Positions 41,969-50,712 are shown, numbered from the stretch's first letter. The stretch: 64,000 bases of DNA from Chloroflexota bacterium (GCA_016234555.1 JACRBJ010000069.1:1-64000), one strand, 5' to 3'. Notes: generated by a model not told the origin, from the sequence alone. Made by a program: numbers and translations.

Positions 41969-42985
41969 TTAGTTTTTCAGGCTCTCTTCGATGGCAGATT
42001 TCATTGCGTCCAGCACTTTCACGTCCACGGCATGTTTTGCCACGCGGACGGCGTTCTTGATGGCGAAGGCGTCCGACCGCCCGTGACCGATGAAGACCAG
42101 CCCGTTCAAGCCGAGCAGGGGGGCCGCGCCCTGTTCGCCGGGGTCGAGCAGTTTTTTGATTGCGCCAAGCGCAGGCTTGACCAGCAATCCGCCGATTTTT
42201 GTCTTGAGACTTCCGTTCTTAATGATCTCGCGGATTTTATCGGTGATAAGTTTGGCAACCGCTTCGGAGGTCTTCAACATCACGTTGCCGGTAAAACCAT
42301 CAGTGACAGCCACATCCACCTTGCCGCCGATGACTTCCTTGCCTTCCACGTTGCCGCAGTAATTCAACTTTGCAGTTTTGAACAGAGGCGTGGCGGCGCG
42401 AATCAATTCGTTGCCCTTGCCTTCCTCCTCGCCGTTGGAGACCAGCCCCACTTTGGGGCTTTTCACGCCGCGTACCTTCTCGGCATAGATGCTGCCCAGA
42501 ATGCCAAACTGCAAAAGGTTTTCGGGTTTGCAATCGGGATTTGCGCCAATGTCCAGCACCACGCAGGTTCCAGTGGCGGTGGGGAAGATGGGAGCCAGGG
42601 CGGGGCGATCCACGCCGCGGATTCGTCCGAGGCGGAAAAGTCCCGTGACCATGCCCGCGCCCGTGTTGCCCGCGCTGACGAAGGCATCCGCTTCGCCGTT
42701 CTTGACCAGGTCGATGCCGACAGCCATCGAGTTCTTTGCATCTTTGGCGCGGGCTTTGAGCACCAGCTTTTCGCCCTTGTCTTCCATCGTCAACATCTCG
42801 GGTGCGTGAACAACTCGAATGGAGAGTCCGCTGGTATCCTGCCGATCCAGCACAGGCTTGATCAATGCCTCGTCGCCGACCAAAATGATTTCCGCGCCGT
42901 ATTCCCGCGCAGCCAGGACCGCGCCTTCCACATCGGGCGTGGGGTATTCGTCACTGCCCATTGCATCTACAACGATTCGAGCCAT
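41969..42985 (-). CDS. plsX: Phosphate acyltransferase PlsX
   Basis: 338 residues. IVVDAMGSDEYPTPDVEGAVLAAREY at the start, MLTMEDKGEKLVLKARAKDAKNSMAVGIDLVKNGEADAFVSAGNTGAGMVTGLF, APIFPTATGTCVVLDIGANPDCKPENLLQFGILGSIY, and LVSNGEEEGKGNELI are signatures of PlsX, which converts acyl-ACP to acyl phosphate for phospholipid synthesis. The usual upstream rpmF is absent; instead a tRNA gene lies divergently upstream. Confidence 0.95.
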   Translation of the reverse strand: MARIVVDAMGSDEYPTPDVEGAVLAAREYGAEIILVGDEALIKPVLDRQDTSGLSIRVVHAPEMLTMEDKGEKLVLKARAKDAKNSMAVGIDLVKNGEADAFVSAGNTGAGMVTGLFRLGRIRGVDRPALAPIFPTATGTCVVLDIGANPDCKPENLLQFGILGSIYAEKVRGVKSPKVGLVSNGEEEGKGNELIRAATPLFKTAKLNYCGNVEGKEVIGGKVDVAVTDGFTGNVMLKTSEAVAKLITDKIREIIKNGSLKTKIGGLLVKPALGAIKKLLDPGEQGAAPLLGLNGLVFIGHGRSDAFAIKNAVRVAKHAVDVKVLDAMKSAIEESLKN

Positions 42986-43009
42986 CCTATTTCTCCTGAT
43001 TGAATTTGC

Positions 43010-43037
43010 TTGACAAGAAAAGCAAGCTGATTATAAT
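43010..43037 (+). promoter_or_regulatory. Promoter of tRNA-Leu
   Basis: TTGACA (43010-43015), a 16-bp spacer and a perfect TATAAT (43032-43037), 12 bases before the tRNA. Confidence 0.75.
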
Positions 43038-43048
43038 ACGCCCTGCTT

Positions 43049-43130
43049 GCGCTGGTGCTGGAATTGGCAGACAGGCACGTTTGAGGTGCGTGTGCCGCAA
43101 GGCGTGGAGGTTCAAGTCCTCTCCAGCGCA
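43049..43130 (+). tRNA. tRNA-Leu (anticodon GAG)
   Basis: The acceptor stem GCGCTGG pairs with CCAGCGC (43123-43129), discriminator A at 43130. The D arm has CTGGAATTGGCAGACAG, the anticodon stem CACGT/GCGTG with loop TTGAGGT gives GAG, a long class II variable arm (TGCCGCAAGGCGT) follows, and the T arm is GGAGG-TTCAAGT-CCTCT. CCA is not encoded. Confidence 0.95.
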
Positions 43131-43142
43131 CAAGCAAGGAAA

Positions 43143-43168
43143 ATCCCCGAGAAATCGGGGATTTTTTG
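43143..43168 (+). terminator. Terminator of tRNA-Leu
   Basis: ATCCCCGA-GAAA-TCGGGGAT followed by TTTTTT. Confidence 0.85.
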
Positions 43169-43170
43169 TT

Positions 43171-43383
43171 AAGACCCGACACCTAATTTTTGTGCAAAAT
43201 ATCCTACAAGTCATTGGCATTTGACTCGTTGAACATCATCTTAGCCACAGATTTCACAGCTGGGCACGGATTTTTCTAACCAATCAGTGAAAATCCGTGA
43301 AATCCGTGGCAAGGTTTTGGGTAAACACTAATCGCAAACGATGGGTTGCAGCCCAATTGGGCAGAATTTAGGTGTCAGGTCTT
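43171..43383. mobile_element. MITE-like element with GACACCTAA terminal inverted repeats
   Basis: AAGACCCGACACCTAA at 43171-43186 is matched inversely by TTAGGTGTCAGGTCTT at 43368-43383 (one mismatch). An internal pair, CCACAGATTTCAC (43245-43257) and GTGAAATCCGTGG (43297-43309), lies inside. No open frame of size is present, so this is a 213-bp non-autonomous palindromic element. Ends of the type GACCTGACACC are typical of REP-like and IS-derived elements. Confidence 0.65.
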
Positions 43384-43387
43384 CTGG

Positions 43388-44149
43388 CTATGAAATAATC
43401 AAACTACAACAGGTGACTGCGCCTTCGGCTTTGGCAAGTTCATCCACCGTGACGGGCTGGACTTTATATCCGCGCGCTTCGAGTTTGGCGAGCGTCTTTG
43501 GGAAGGATGTGGGGAAGATGATTTTGTCGTCGATGGGCAGGCAGTTCGCCGCGAACGGTTCGGACGGATCGACTTCGATCCAGTCGAAGCCTTTGAAGTG
43601 AGACGTGTCCACCCAGTTGGGATTGATGAGCAGGGTCTTGTCGTCCACTTTGGTGACGGCTGTCTTGAGATGCAGGCAGTCGCGCATTTCAACGCCGGTG
43701 ACTTTGTAGCCGTAGTTGTCCAGCAAGGCTTGCATTTGTTGAATTGATTCGGCGTTGCTGCGGGTGGAGATTCCCACGTAAATGTTTTTGCCAAGAACCA
43801 ACACATCGCCGCCGTCCACAGTGGCAGGCTCGGTGACGTGGACCAGTGGTCGGTGCGGAGACAAAGCCCGAATGATGGATTCCGTCTCGGGTTTGCGCGA
43901 ATCAGCCCCGGGCCGGGTGATCACAGCCACTTCGGGCAGGATGAAGGCGGTATCCTCCACAAATACCGAGTCGGGCAGGTCGGCTTCGGCGGGAAGTTCA
44001 ATGACCTGACAGCCGACTTCCGCCAGGGCGTTGACGTATCCCTCGTGTTGCGCGTTGGCAACTTCGAGGTCGATTGGCGTGCGGTCGATGTGAGTGATCT
44101 CGCACTCATTGAAGCGCGGACTGATCTTGCGGGTGATGGCGACTGTCAT
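43388..44149 (-). CDS. Dimethylargininase (DDAH)-like amidinohydrolase
   Basis: 253 residues of the pentein fold. FVEDTAFI (about 63-70), VDGGDVLVLGKNIYVGISTRSN, the catalytic histidine in CLHLKTAVT (H160), and the nucleophile in the C-terminal EGAVTCCSLI (C247). Family enzymes hydrolyse methylated arginines to citrulline and alkylamine, or related guanidino compounds. No arginine-catabolism partner is adjacent, so the substrate is open. The gene ends next to the MITE-like element. Confidence 0.88.
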   Translation of the reverse strand: MTVAITRKISPRFNECEITHIDRTPIDLEVANAQHEGYVNALAEVGCQVIELPAEADLPDSVFVEDTAFILPEVAVITRPGADSRKPETESIIRALSPHRPLVHVTEPATVDGGDVLVLGKNIYVGISTRSNAESIQQMQALLDNYGYKVTGVEMRDCLHLKTAVTKVDDKTLLINPNWVDTSHFKGFDWIEVDPSEPFAANCLPIDDKIIFPTSFPKTLAKLEARGYKVQPVTVDELAKAEGAVTCCSLIIS

Positions 44150-44229
44150 TTGGAATTCTCCTTTGCGGGAATTTTACATGCAATTTCGCAATGGTACAAT
44201 TGTGAAATCTCATACGATGGAGGCTTGTT

Positions 44230-44640
44230 ATGTCTGCTGTTTTTCCGAGCGAAGAATGGTTGAAGGGGCTGGAAGCGAAACTCAATTCCGATGAAAAGTA
44301 TCGGGGGATTGCAAAAACCTGGGAAGGGGACATGTTCATACTTATGGAACCAAAAGGTAATTTGAAGGAGCAGGTCACAGTCTATCTGGACCTTTGGCAT
44401 GGTACGTGTCGAAAGGTTGAGTACAACCCTGCGGCGTCTGCCCATCCAACTCCGACTTTTACTTTGACCGCAAACTATGATGATATCAAAGACATCGTGA
44501 CCGGCAAACTAAATCCCATGACTGCCATGATGACGATGAAGTTGAAGGTGAAGGGCAATATGGGATACATGATGCGAAATGTTCCCACCGTGCTGGATTT
44601 CGTCCGTTGTATGCAGGAAGTGACGACGGAAATTTTGTAA
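44230..44640 (+). CDS. SCP2 sterol-binding domain protein
   Basis: 136 residues with the SCP-2 pattern (WLKGLEAKLNSDEKYRGIAKTWEGDMFILMEP, TFTLTANYDDIKDIVTGKLNPMTAMMTMKLKVKGNMGYMMRNV). It likely binds a lipid or acyl-CoA. It stands before the aldehyde oxidoreductase gene, separated by a heptamer hairpin. Divergent from DDAH; start chosen at ATG 44230 preceded by GGAGGCTTGTT. Confidence 0.82.
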   Translation: MSAVFPSEEWLKGLEAKLNSDEKYRGIAKTWEGDMFILMEPKGNLKEQVTVYLDLWHGTCRKVEYNPAASAHPTPTFTLTANYDDIKDIVTGKLNPMTAMMTMKLKVKGNMGYMMRNVPTVLDFVRCMQEVTTEIL

Positions 44641-44642
44641 TT

Positions 44643-44710
44643 TGTCGAAGGTCGAAAGTCAAAGGTCGCGGATCTGTGCCTTGGACTTTCGACCTTTGAC
44701 TTTTGACTAA
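44643..44710. repeat. GTCGAAA heptamer inverted repeat
   Basis: Left arm words GTCGAAG, GTCGAAA, GTCAAAG, GTC; right arm is the complement (GACTTTC, GACCTTT, GACTTTT, GAC). The same words occur inside two coding regions at 57728 and 59501. Confidence 0.75.
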
Positions 44711-44716
44711 ACTACC

Positions 44717-46519
44717 ATGCAACCTATCCTAAAAATCAACCTCACCACCCAAACCACCGAAGAGTTCATCATCCCGAAGGAATGGGAGCAGGACTTCCTC
44801 GGCGGCGCGTCGCTGGCGGCGCGAATTTTGTATTCATCCTTGACGAAGGAACTTGACCCGCTTTCGCCTGACTCGCCTTTGCTGTTTCTCTGCGGTCCGC
44901 TGACAGGGACTTCGGGACCAACCACGGGACGGTTCGTCGTCTGCGGGAAAAGCCCCGCGACCCACCTGTGGGCGGAATCCAACGTCGGCGGGTTTTGGGG
45001 TCCCGAACTCCGCAAGGCTGGTTATGACGGCTTGTGGATCACGGGAAAAGCTCAACGCCAGGTCTATCTCTGGGTCGAAGACGGCAGGTTCGAGGTCAGA
45101 GGCGCGGAGAAGGTTTGGGGGCAGGATATCTACGAGGCGCAGGAATCCATCAAAGCGGAAGTCGGAGTCAAAGGGACGCGGGTCATGACCATCGGGCAGG
45201 CGGGCGAGCGCGGCGTGTTGTTTTCGTCCATCGCCTGCGACCATGGGCGCATGGCGGGGCGCACGGGACTCGGCGCGGTGATGGGGTCGAAGAACCTTAA
45301 GGCGGTTGCGGTGCATGGTACGAGAAAAATCGAGGTTGCGGATGCGGAGCGATATGCCGCCCTGCGCTCCGCAGCCAACGTCACACTCAAACAGGATAAC
45401 GAAGCGAAGATCATTCATGAAACTGGCACGGCGGGCGTGGCGAATTATGCCGCGTATCTCGGCTCGATGCCGGCGAAGTATTATCATCTCGGCGAGTTCG
45501 AAGCCGTGGACAATATCTCTGGCTCGAGGATGGCGGAGACCGTGCTGAAGGGATTCAGCGCCTGCCAGGGTTGCGTGATCGCCTGCGGGCGGGTGGTGGA
45601 CTTGGGTGACGGGGAGAGGCGCAAGGGTCCCGAATATGAAACGGTCGTCGGCTTTGGTCCCAACCTGTTGATCGACGATTTGAACGAGGTGATTCAACTG
45701 GGCGAGATGTGCGACAAATACGGCATGGACACCATCAGCATGGCGAACACGATTGGGCTGGCATTTCGCTTGTATGAAGTGGGAAAGGTCACGAAGCAGG
45801 ATATGGGCGGAATCGAGCTGAACTGGGGCGACCCCGCGGCTGTTCGCCAGTTGATTGACCTGACCACCCGCCGCGAGGGAATCGGCGAACTGCTGTCGCG
45901 CGGTTCGCGTCAATTTGGCGCGGCGTTTGGCGCGGAGGACGAAGCTGTGCAGGTGAACGGACTCGAAACTGCGTACCACGATCCGCGCGGCGTTTCAGGC
46001 ATGGCGATTTCATACGCGACCAGCCCGCGTGGGGCGTGCCATAACCAGTCGGATTATTTCTTCGTGGACTTTGGTCATACCAACGAAGCGCTCGGCATCG
46101 AATATTTCGACCGTCACGCGCAGGCGGAGAAATCCGCGAATGTGGCGAAGCACCAGGATTGGCGAACTTTCTTCAACGCCGCCGTGATGTGTATCTTCGC
46201 CAACGTCGACCCGCAGATGCAGGTGGATTTGGTCAACGCGGCTTGCGGCTACGATTGGACGATTGCGGACATGATGAAATGCGGCGAGCGCGGCTGGAAT
46301 CTCAAACGGGTCATCAACAACCGCATGGGATTGACCCGCGCAAACGATAAATTACCCAAGGCGTTTTTGGAGCCGTACAACGAAGGTGGCGCGGCTGGAT
46401 TTGTCCCTGATTTGCCTGCCATGCTCGAAGCTTACTACGAAGCCCGTGGCTGGGACAAGGAAACGGGGAAGCCGTCCCAAGAGAAGTTGACTGAGCTGGG
46501 GGTGGATTTTATAGGCTGA
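44717..46519 (+). CDS. Aldehyde:ferredoxin oxidoreductase (tungstopterin family)
   Basis: 600 residues, full family length. LGGASLAARILY, GPLTGTSGPTTGRFVVCGKSPAT, ESNVGGFWGPELRKAGYDGLWITGKA in the N-terminal pterin-binding domain, CDHGRMAGRTGLGAVMGSKNLKAVAV, and the 4Fe-4S ligands CQGCVIACG near 290 with a later cysteine. C-terminal DPRGVSGMAISYATSPRGACHNQSDY is characteristic. The enzyme oxidises aldehydes to acids with ferredoxin using tungsten-bis-pterin. No Shine-Dalgarno is evident; the upstream DNA is repeat. Followed 4 bp later by yqeB-like. Confidence 0.93.
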   Translation: MQPILKINLTTQTTEEFIIPKEWEQDFLGGASLAARILYSSLTKELDPLSPDSPLLFLCGPLTGTSGPTTGRFVVCGKSPATHLWAESNVGGFWGPELRKAGYDGLWITGKAQRQVYLWVEDGRFEVRGAEKVWGQDIYEAQESIKAEVGVKGTRVMTIGQAGERGVLFSSIACDHGRMAGRTGLGAVMGSKNLKAVAVHGTRKIEVADAERYAALRSAANVTLKQDNEAKIIHETGTAGVANYAAYLGSMPAKYYHLGEFEAVDNISGSRMAETVLKGFSACQGCVIACGRVVDLGDGERRKGPEYETVVGFGPNLLIDDLNEVIQLGEMCDKYGMDTISMANTIGLAFRLYEVGKVTKQDMGGIELNWGDPAAVRQLIDLTTRREGIGELLSRGSRQFGAAFGAEDEAVQVNGLETAYHDPRGVSGMAISYATSPRGACHNQSDYFFVDFGHTNEALGIEYFDRHAQAEKSANVAKHQDWRTFFNAAVMCIFANVDPQMQVDLVNAACGYDWTIADMMKCGERGWNLKRVINNRMGLTRANDKLPKAFLEPYNEGGAAGFVPDLPAMLEAYYEARGWDKETGKPSQEKLTELGVDFIG

Positions 46520-46523
46520 TGAT

Positions 46524-47330
46524 ATGTTGGAAGGTTCGCTTGTCCTTGTGCGTGGAAGCGGTGACGTGGCATCGGCGGTTGCTCACGTCCTATTTCAGGC
46601 TGGGTACGGTGTCGTGATTCACGAGTCGCCCCAGCCGACGGCGACCCGTCGCCAAATGGCATTCACAGATGCGGTCTTCGATGGCAGTGCAATTTTGGAA
46701 GGCATCGAAGCCAGAAGAGTGGACGACCTCAATTTGTTGCAGGAGATATTGTCTGAGCGGAAATTTATTCCGCTGGTCACGGCAGATTTTTCCGAGACGG
46801 CGGCGATTCTGCGTCCGCAAATTTTGGTCGATGCGCGGATGCGAAAACACTCCCAGCCTGAATCCCAAATTAAACTTGCCGAATTGACCGTCGGGCTGGG
46901 ACCAAACTTCATCGCGGGAGAAACCGTTCACCTTGGCATCGAGACAGGCTGGGGAGAGGATTTGGGGAAGCTCATCGAAAAGGGTTCGACGAATCCGCTT
47001 CAAGGTGAGCCGCGCAAGATTCAGGGTCACGCCCGCGACCGTTATGTGTATGCACCCGCCGCCGGCACATTTTCCACGGCGCGTCAAATCGGGGACAAGG
47101 TGGCAGCGGAGGAGGAGATTGCCCGCGTGGATTCAACTCCGCTGTTGGCTCCCATCAGTGGCACGCTGCGCGGACTGACCCGCGACGGGGTTCCTGTTGC
47201 GCTCAAAACCAAAGTCATCGAGATCGACCCGCGAATCGAAAATGCGCAGGTGTCGGGCATTGCCGAGCGTCCTGCGCGGATTGCGAGAGGTGTGCTGGAG
47301 GGAGTCCGCAGCTTCTACTTGAGGAAATAA
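46524..47330 (+). CDS. yqeB: YqeB-like molybdenum hydroxylase accessory protein (EF2563 family)
   Basis: 268 residues. VLVRGSGDVASAVAHVLFQAGYGVVIHESPQPTATRR is the Rossmann-like N-terminus of the selenium-dependent molybdenum hydroxylase system protein YqeB; VDARMRKHS, VGLGPNFIAGETVHLGIETGWG, HARDRYVYAPAAGTF and PISGTLRGLTRDGVPV follow. Usually linked to xanthine dehydrogenase maturation. Here it sits directly after a tungsten AOR gene, so it may serve pterin-cofactor maturation of that enzyme (inference). Confidence 0.88.
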   Translation: MLEGSLVLVRGSGDVASAVAHVLFQAGYGVVIHESPQPTATRRQMAFTDAVFDGSAILEGIEARRVDDLNLLQEILSERKFIPLVTADFSETAAILRPQILVDARMRKHSQPESQIKLAELTVGLGPNFIAGETVHLGIETGWGEDLGKLIEKGSTNPLQGEPRKIQGHARDRYVYAPAAGTFSTARQIGDKVAAEEEIARVDSTPLLAPISGTLRGLTRDGVPVALKTKVIEIDPRIENAQVSGIAERPARIARGVLEGVRSFYLRK

Positions 47331-47332
47331 AA

Positions 47333-47357
47333 AATCCAGAAGCAGGACTTCTGGATT
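47333..47357. terminator. Convergent terminator between yqeB and the DedA gene
   Basis: AATCCAGAAG (47333-47342) and CTTCTGGATT (47348-47357). The T-run is on the minus strand side (TTTTATTTCC), so it mainly serves the DedA operon. Confidence 0.65.
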
Positions 47358-47362
47358 CCGTC

Positions 47363-47968
47363 TTATGCAGGTTCGCTTTCGACGGCGAGGCGTTTTTTCT
47401 CCCGCCAGTTCCATGCCATCCTGAGCCCAAAGCCGAAGAAAACCACACCCAGCACCAGTCCGCCAAAATTGTTGATGAAATCGTAGACCAGCTCCCATTG
47501 ACTGCCGAACCAGTAGCCGAGTCCGCCGTACACAAGGAGCCAGGTCAGTTCGCCGCTCACATCGTAAAACAGGAAACGCGAAAATTTATATCCGCTGCCG
47601 CCTGCGATCCAGTTGGTGGGAATGGCGATGGCGGTGACCAGCCAGCGCGTAAGATAGATCGCCAGCCCTGCCTGTTTTTGGAATGAATTGCTGGCGTTAA
47701 CCCATGCGGGGGAATTGCCGAATCGTTTTTCCACCCAGCCTTTGGCGTAATATCCCATGCCGTAACTGAGCATGTCGCCCAGCACCGCGCACACCAGCCC
47801 GATGATGATGACCTCGTACCAGTTCAAGACTCCCTGCTGGCTGAACGCGCCTGCCGCGATCACCACCACCGAAGCGCCGACAGGCAGACCAAGAGCGCCG
47901 AGCAGCAGAATGATCCCGATAAATGGCGTGCCAAAATTGATGACTTGCGTGAGAAGAAAATCGGACAT
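47363..47968 (-). CDS. DedA family membrane protein
   Basis: 201 residues, about five helices. FGTPFIGIILLLGALGLPVGASVVVIAAGAF, VCAVLGDMLSYGMGYYAKGW, the conserved LTRWLVTAIAIPTNWIAGGSGYKFSRFLFYDVSGELTWLLVYGGLGYWFG region with the arginine and proline typical of DedA/VTT proteins. Members act as lipid scramblases or undecaprenyl-phosphate flippases. Last gene of the obg operon. Confidence 0.88.
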   Translation of the reverse strand: MSDFLLTQVINFGTPFIGIILLLGALGLPVGASVVVIAAGAFSQQGVLNWYEVIIIGLVCAVLGDMLSYGMGYYAKGWVEKRFGNSPAWVNASNSFQKQAGLAIYLTRWLVTAIAIPTNWIAGGSGYKFSRFLFYDVSGELTWLLVYGGLGYWFGSQWELVYDFINNFGGLVLGVVFFGFGLRMAWNWREKKRLAVESEPA

Positions 47969-47972
47969 GGGA

Positions 47973-48404
47973 TTAAGGAGCGGGCGCTGTCGGCGGGGAA
48001 ACGGTTTGGGGCGCAGAATCAGGCGTGGGCGGTGGCTGGAGTTTCTTCACCGTCACCTTGACCGTTTCCAGCACAAATCCATCCGCGTCGGGATAAAATT
48101 CGCGGTTCAAATTCCTCAGACTCTTTTCGCGGTTCTCTTTGTCTGGGGGGATTTTCAAGGCGTCGAAGAGGGCGGACTCGGGAACGCGGTAGAGTTCCGC
48201 AATGAAGGGCACGGTCATCCAGTTGCGGATGAGTTCGACATCGGTCTCCACTTTGCCGGGTCTGCCGGGCGGTGGGGGACGATGCCCATCGAACTTCTTG
48301 AAGGCATGGAGGACGCGCATCCCAAAGAAGGCGGTAAACAGGACGCCCAGCGCAATGAGACCAATCACCAGCGCGCGTTGTTTTTTTGAAACCTTTGCGG
48401 GCAT
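47973..48404 (-). CDS. Single-pass membrane protein between DedA and Obg
   Basis: 143 residues: a helix at about 12-34 (ALVIGLIALGVLFTAFFGMRVLHA), a Pro-rich linker (DGHRPPPPGRPGK), a helical domain (LIRNWMTVPFIAELYRVPESALFDALKIP, resembling a small helix-turn-helix-like fold), and a Pro/Thr-rich tail. I chose ATG 48404 because GGAAGG, read through the end of obg, lies just upstream. Function unknown, conserved position next to dedA and obg suggests a linked role. Confidence 0.7.
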   Translation of the reverse strand: MPAKVSKKQRALVIGLIALGVLFTAFFGMRVLHAFKKFDGHRPPPPGRPGKVETDVELIRNWMTVPFIAELYRVPESALFDALKIPPDKENREKSLRNLNREFYPDADGFVLETVKVTVKKLQPPPTPDSAPQTVSPPTAPAP

Positions 48405-48409
48405 GGGTC

Positions 48410-49672
48410 TCAATCCTTCCATTCCAATTCAAAGTTTCCGACGAAGACGGTATCGCCTTCCTGAATGCCCGCCTCGCGCAGGGCTTTGTCGACGCCGAGT
48501 CTTTCCATCAGTTTTTGGAAACGGCGGACGGAACCGTCGTGCTCCCAATAGGTCATCTTGGCGGAACGTTCGATTGCCACACCCGTGACGCGCCACCTGT
48601 CTTCGTCCTCTTGTGTAATCTCGAACTGGTTCGGATCCACTTCGGGTTTGTATACGGGGAGGGTTTCCTCCTCGACTTCGGGCGGGAGTTCCATCAATTT
48701 GCGGTGCGCTGCGATCAGCAGGTCGCGTGTGCCGCTGCGGGTCATGGCGGAGACTTCGAGCAAGTCCACCTTTTTCTTTTTGAAGCCAGCTTTGATTTTT
48801 TTCAGCCGTTCCTGTGCGTCGGGCTGGTCGAGCTTGTTGAGCGCCACGATCTGCGGTTTGGTTCCCAGCCTGGGGTCGAAGAGTGACAACTCGTTGTTGA
48901 TCTGGCTGAAGTCTGCCAGCGGGTCTTCGGAGAGTCCGTCGATCATGTGGATCAAAACCCGCGTGCGCTGGATGTGTCGCAAAAAGTCGTGACCCAGGCC
49001 CGCGCCTTCCGCCGCGCCTTCGATCAGGCCGGGGATGTCTGCCAGCACGACGGTTGTGTCATCGTCGATCTTTGCCACGCCAAGATTTGGTTCCAGCGTG
49101 GTGAAGGGATAGTCGCCGATCTTGGGCTTGGCATTGGTCAGCGCCGACAGTAAAGTGGACTTGCCCGCGTTGGGCAAGCCGATGATGCCGATGTCGGCGA
49201 TGAGTTTCAATTCGAGGCGCAGGAGTTTCTCTTCGTGCGGTTCGCCGCGTTCCGCTGTGCGCGGAGCCTGATTGCGCGACGTGGCGTAGTGCTGGTTGCC
49301 GAGTCCGCCGCGCCCGCCCTTGCAGATCAGCAATTGCTGACTGGCTGTGGTCAGGTCGCCGAGCAGGTCGCCTGTTTCTGCGTCATAAACGACGGTGCCG
49401 GGCGGGACATAAATCACGAGGTCTTTGCCGTTGCGCCCGGTCATCTGCGAACTGCCGCCGTTTTTACCCGGCTCCGCCGCAAACTTTTCATTCTGCCGAA
49501 ACGCGGAGAGGGTGTTGAGCGTGGCTTTGACTTCGACGATGACATCTCCGCCCTTGCCGCCGTCGCCGCCGTCGGGTCCGCCCAACGGGACGAATTTCTC
49601 GCGGCGGAAGTGCACCATGCCATCTCCGCCCTTGCCTGATTTTACGTGGATGTTTACCTGATCAATGAACAT
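48410..49672 (-). CDS. obg: GTPase Obg/CgtA
   Basis: 420 residues. The glycine-rich Obg fold (residues 1-158: MFIDQVNIHVKSGKGGDGMVHFRREKFVPLGGPDGGDGGKGGD), G domain with GLPNAGKSTLLSALT (G1), DYPFTTLEPNLG (G2), ADIPGLIEGAAEGAGLGHDFL (G3), ALNKLDQ (G4) and a C-terminal OCT domain (about 340-420, RFQKLMERLGVDKALREAGIQEGDTV). An essential ribosome-assembly and stress GTPase. First gene of the obg-DUF-dedA operon. Confidence 0.95.
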   Translation of the reverse strand: MFIDQVNIHVKSGKGGDGMVHFRREKFVPLGGPDGGDGGKGGDVIVEVKATLNTLSAFRQNEKFAAEPGKNGGSSQMTGRNGKDLVIYVPPGTVVYDAETGDLLGDLTTASQQLLICKGGRGGLGNQHYATSRNQAPRTAERGEPHEEKLLRLELKLIADIGIIGLPNAGKSTLLSALTNAKPKIGDYPFTTLEPNLGVAKIDDDTTVVLADIPGLIEGAAEGAGLGHDFLRHIQRTRVLIHMIDGLSEDPLADFSQINNELSLFDPRLGTKPQIVALNKLDQPDAQERLKKIKAGFKKKKVDLLEVSAMTRSGTRDLLIAAHRKLMELPPEVEEETLPVYKPEVDPNQFEITQEDEDRWRVTGVAIERSAKMTYWEHDGSVRRFQKLMERLGVDKALREAGIQEGDTVFVGNFELEWKD

Positions 49673-49699
49673 GCATCCATTATAACTGCTGGGGAGGAT

Positions 49700-49742
49700 A
49701 AAAAATAAAAACGCAAGGATACAACGCCACTGTATCCTTGCG
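49700..49742 (-). terminator. Terminator of the lipoprotein gene
   Basis: CGCAAGGATAC (49712-49722) and GTATCCTTGCG (49732-49742), followed on the minus strand by TTTTTATTTTT. Confidence 0.8.
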
Positions 49743-49769
49743 GAACATCTGATAACGCCAGGGTGAACC

Positions 49770-50408
49770 CTATCGCTTGACGTTGAACTCTATCAAGGGC
49801 GAATCGCCGACGCCAAAGAGGACTTTTTGTTCGGGTTTATCGGTGATGATGTAGATGATTCGCATATAAGCTGTGTCTTCGAACTCCACCGCTATGTCGC
49901 CATATATCGCGTTGTAGTCTATCGATAGCGGATCGACTTTTTGCTTGCTGGTGGCAATCTGCGACCCTCCGAAAAGCACATCGTTGCGATTGCCATCGCT
50001 GTCTATGACATATGTGTCGCTCCACTTGATGGCAGCAGGGCTGGCTCCCGTGTTACGCGCCCTCACGACCAGGTCTATAATCATGTAACCAGGATTCGCC
50101 CAGTAACGATACCCATTTCCTGGTATGAGATTGTCATGGCGATACACATCCAACACACTGAACTCCATGGTTTTGTAACTGACCGCATCGCCAAGGGAAG
50201 CTGGGGTCGGCGTCGGTGGTACGTTCGTGGCGGTTGGGCGTGGTGTTGATGTCGGTGTTGATGTCGGTACAGGGGTTGACGTCGGTACAAGGGTGGCTGT
50301 TACGCTGGGAGTAATTGTGGGACCCAGGAATTGTCCCGGCCCACAGCCTGATACGCTCAGGCTTACAACCAAAACGAGAATCGCCATAAATCTTTGCTGT
50401 GTGTTCAT
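49770..50408 (-). CDS. Lipoprotein with Thr/Pro-rich linker and DUF4352-like domain
   Basis: 212 residues. Lipobox LSVSGC with cysteine 22, then a low-complexity Thr/Pro/Ser linker at about 30-70 (TPTPTPR-type), then a beta domain (about 73-212) with YRHDNLIPGNGYRYWANPGYMIIDLVVRARNTG, typical of DUF4352/immunoglobulin-like extracellular domains in Gram-positives and Chloroflexota. It should be anchored on the outer face of the membrane. AGGAGAAAAA precedes the ATG. Confidence 0.82.
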   Translation of the reverse strand: MNTQQRFMAILVLVVSLSVSGCGPGQFLGPTITPSVTATLVPTSTPVPTSTPTSTPRPTATNVPPTPTPASLGDAVSYKTMEFSVLDVYRHDNLIPGNGYRYWANPGYMIIDLVVRARNTGASPAAIKWSDTYVIDSDGNRNDVLFGGSQIATSKQKVDPLSIDYNAIYGDIAVEFEDTAYMRIIYIITDKPEQKVLFGVGDSPLIEFNVKR

Positions 50409-50712
50409 TTTTTCTCCTGCGCTATAGCGGGCGCCCCCGGCTTCCTCTTATCGCGGAAAGCCTGCGTTGTTTTTTCCTTATTCCGCGGCTGCTTGAAGAT
50501 TATTGTCTTGCCAGTTTCCTTCGCTGTGCTTGTTTGTAGCAGGAGACTTTTGCGCTCTCGTCACCAATGTCAAGCATACAGCCGAATTCCAAATCACGCA
50601 AGTTTTACCGTTTTTGCGGGGGAATTCTGTTATGCCATTAAAACGAACAATTCCCACGTTACGTAGATAATCAAGCCATCTTAATTGGCGCGAAACCCTA
50701 CCGAGGCAGTTC
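50409..50712. other. Divergent intergenic region, nothing identified
   Basis: 304 bp between a minus-strand lipoprotein gene and a plus-strand kinase gene. It must hold two divergent promoters. A GATAAT at 50666-50671 could be a -10 for the kinase, but no matching -35 is convincing. No repeat, terminator or small gene is supported. Confidence 0.4.

Noticed and set aside
41954..43003. 349-codon plus-strand open frame
   Set aside because: Antisense to plsX, which shows complete family motifs.
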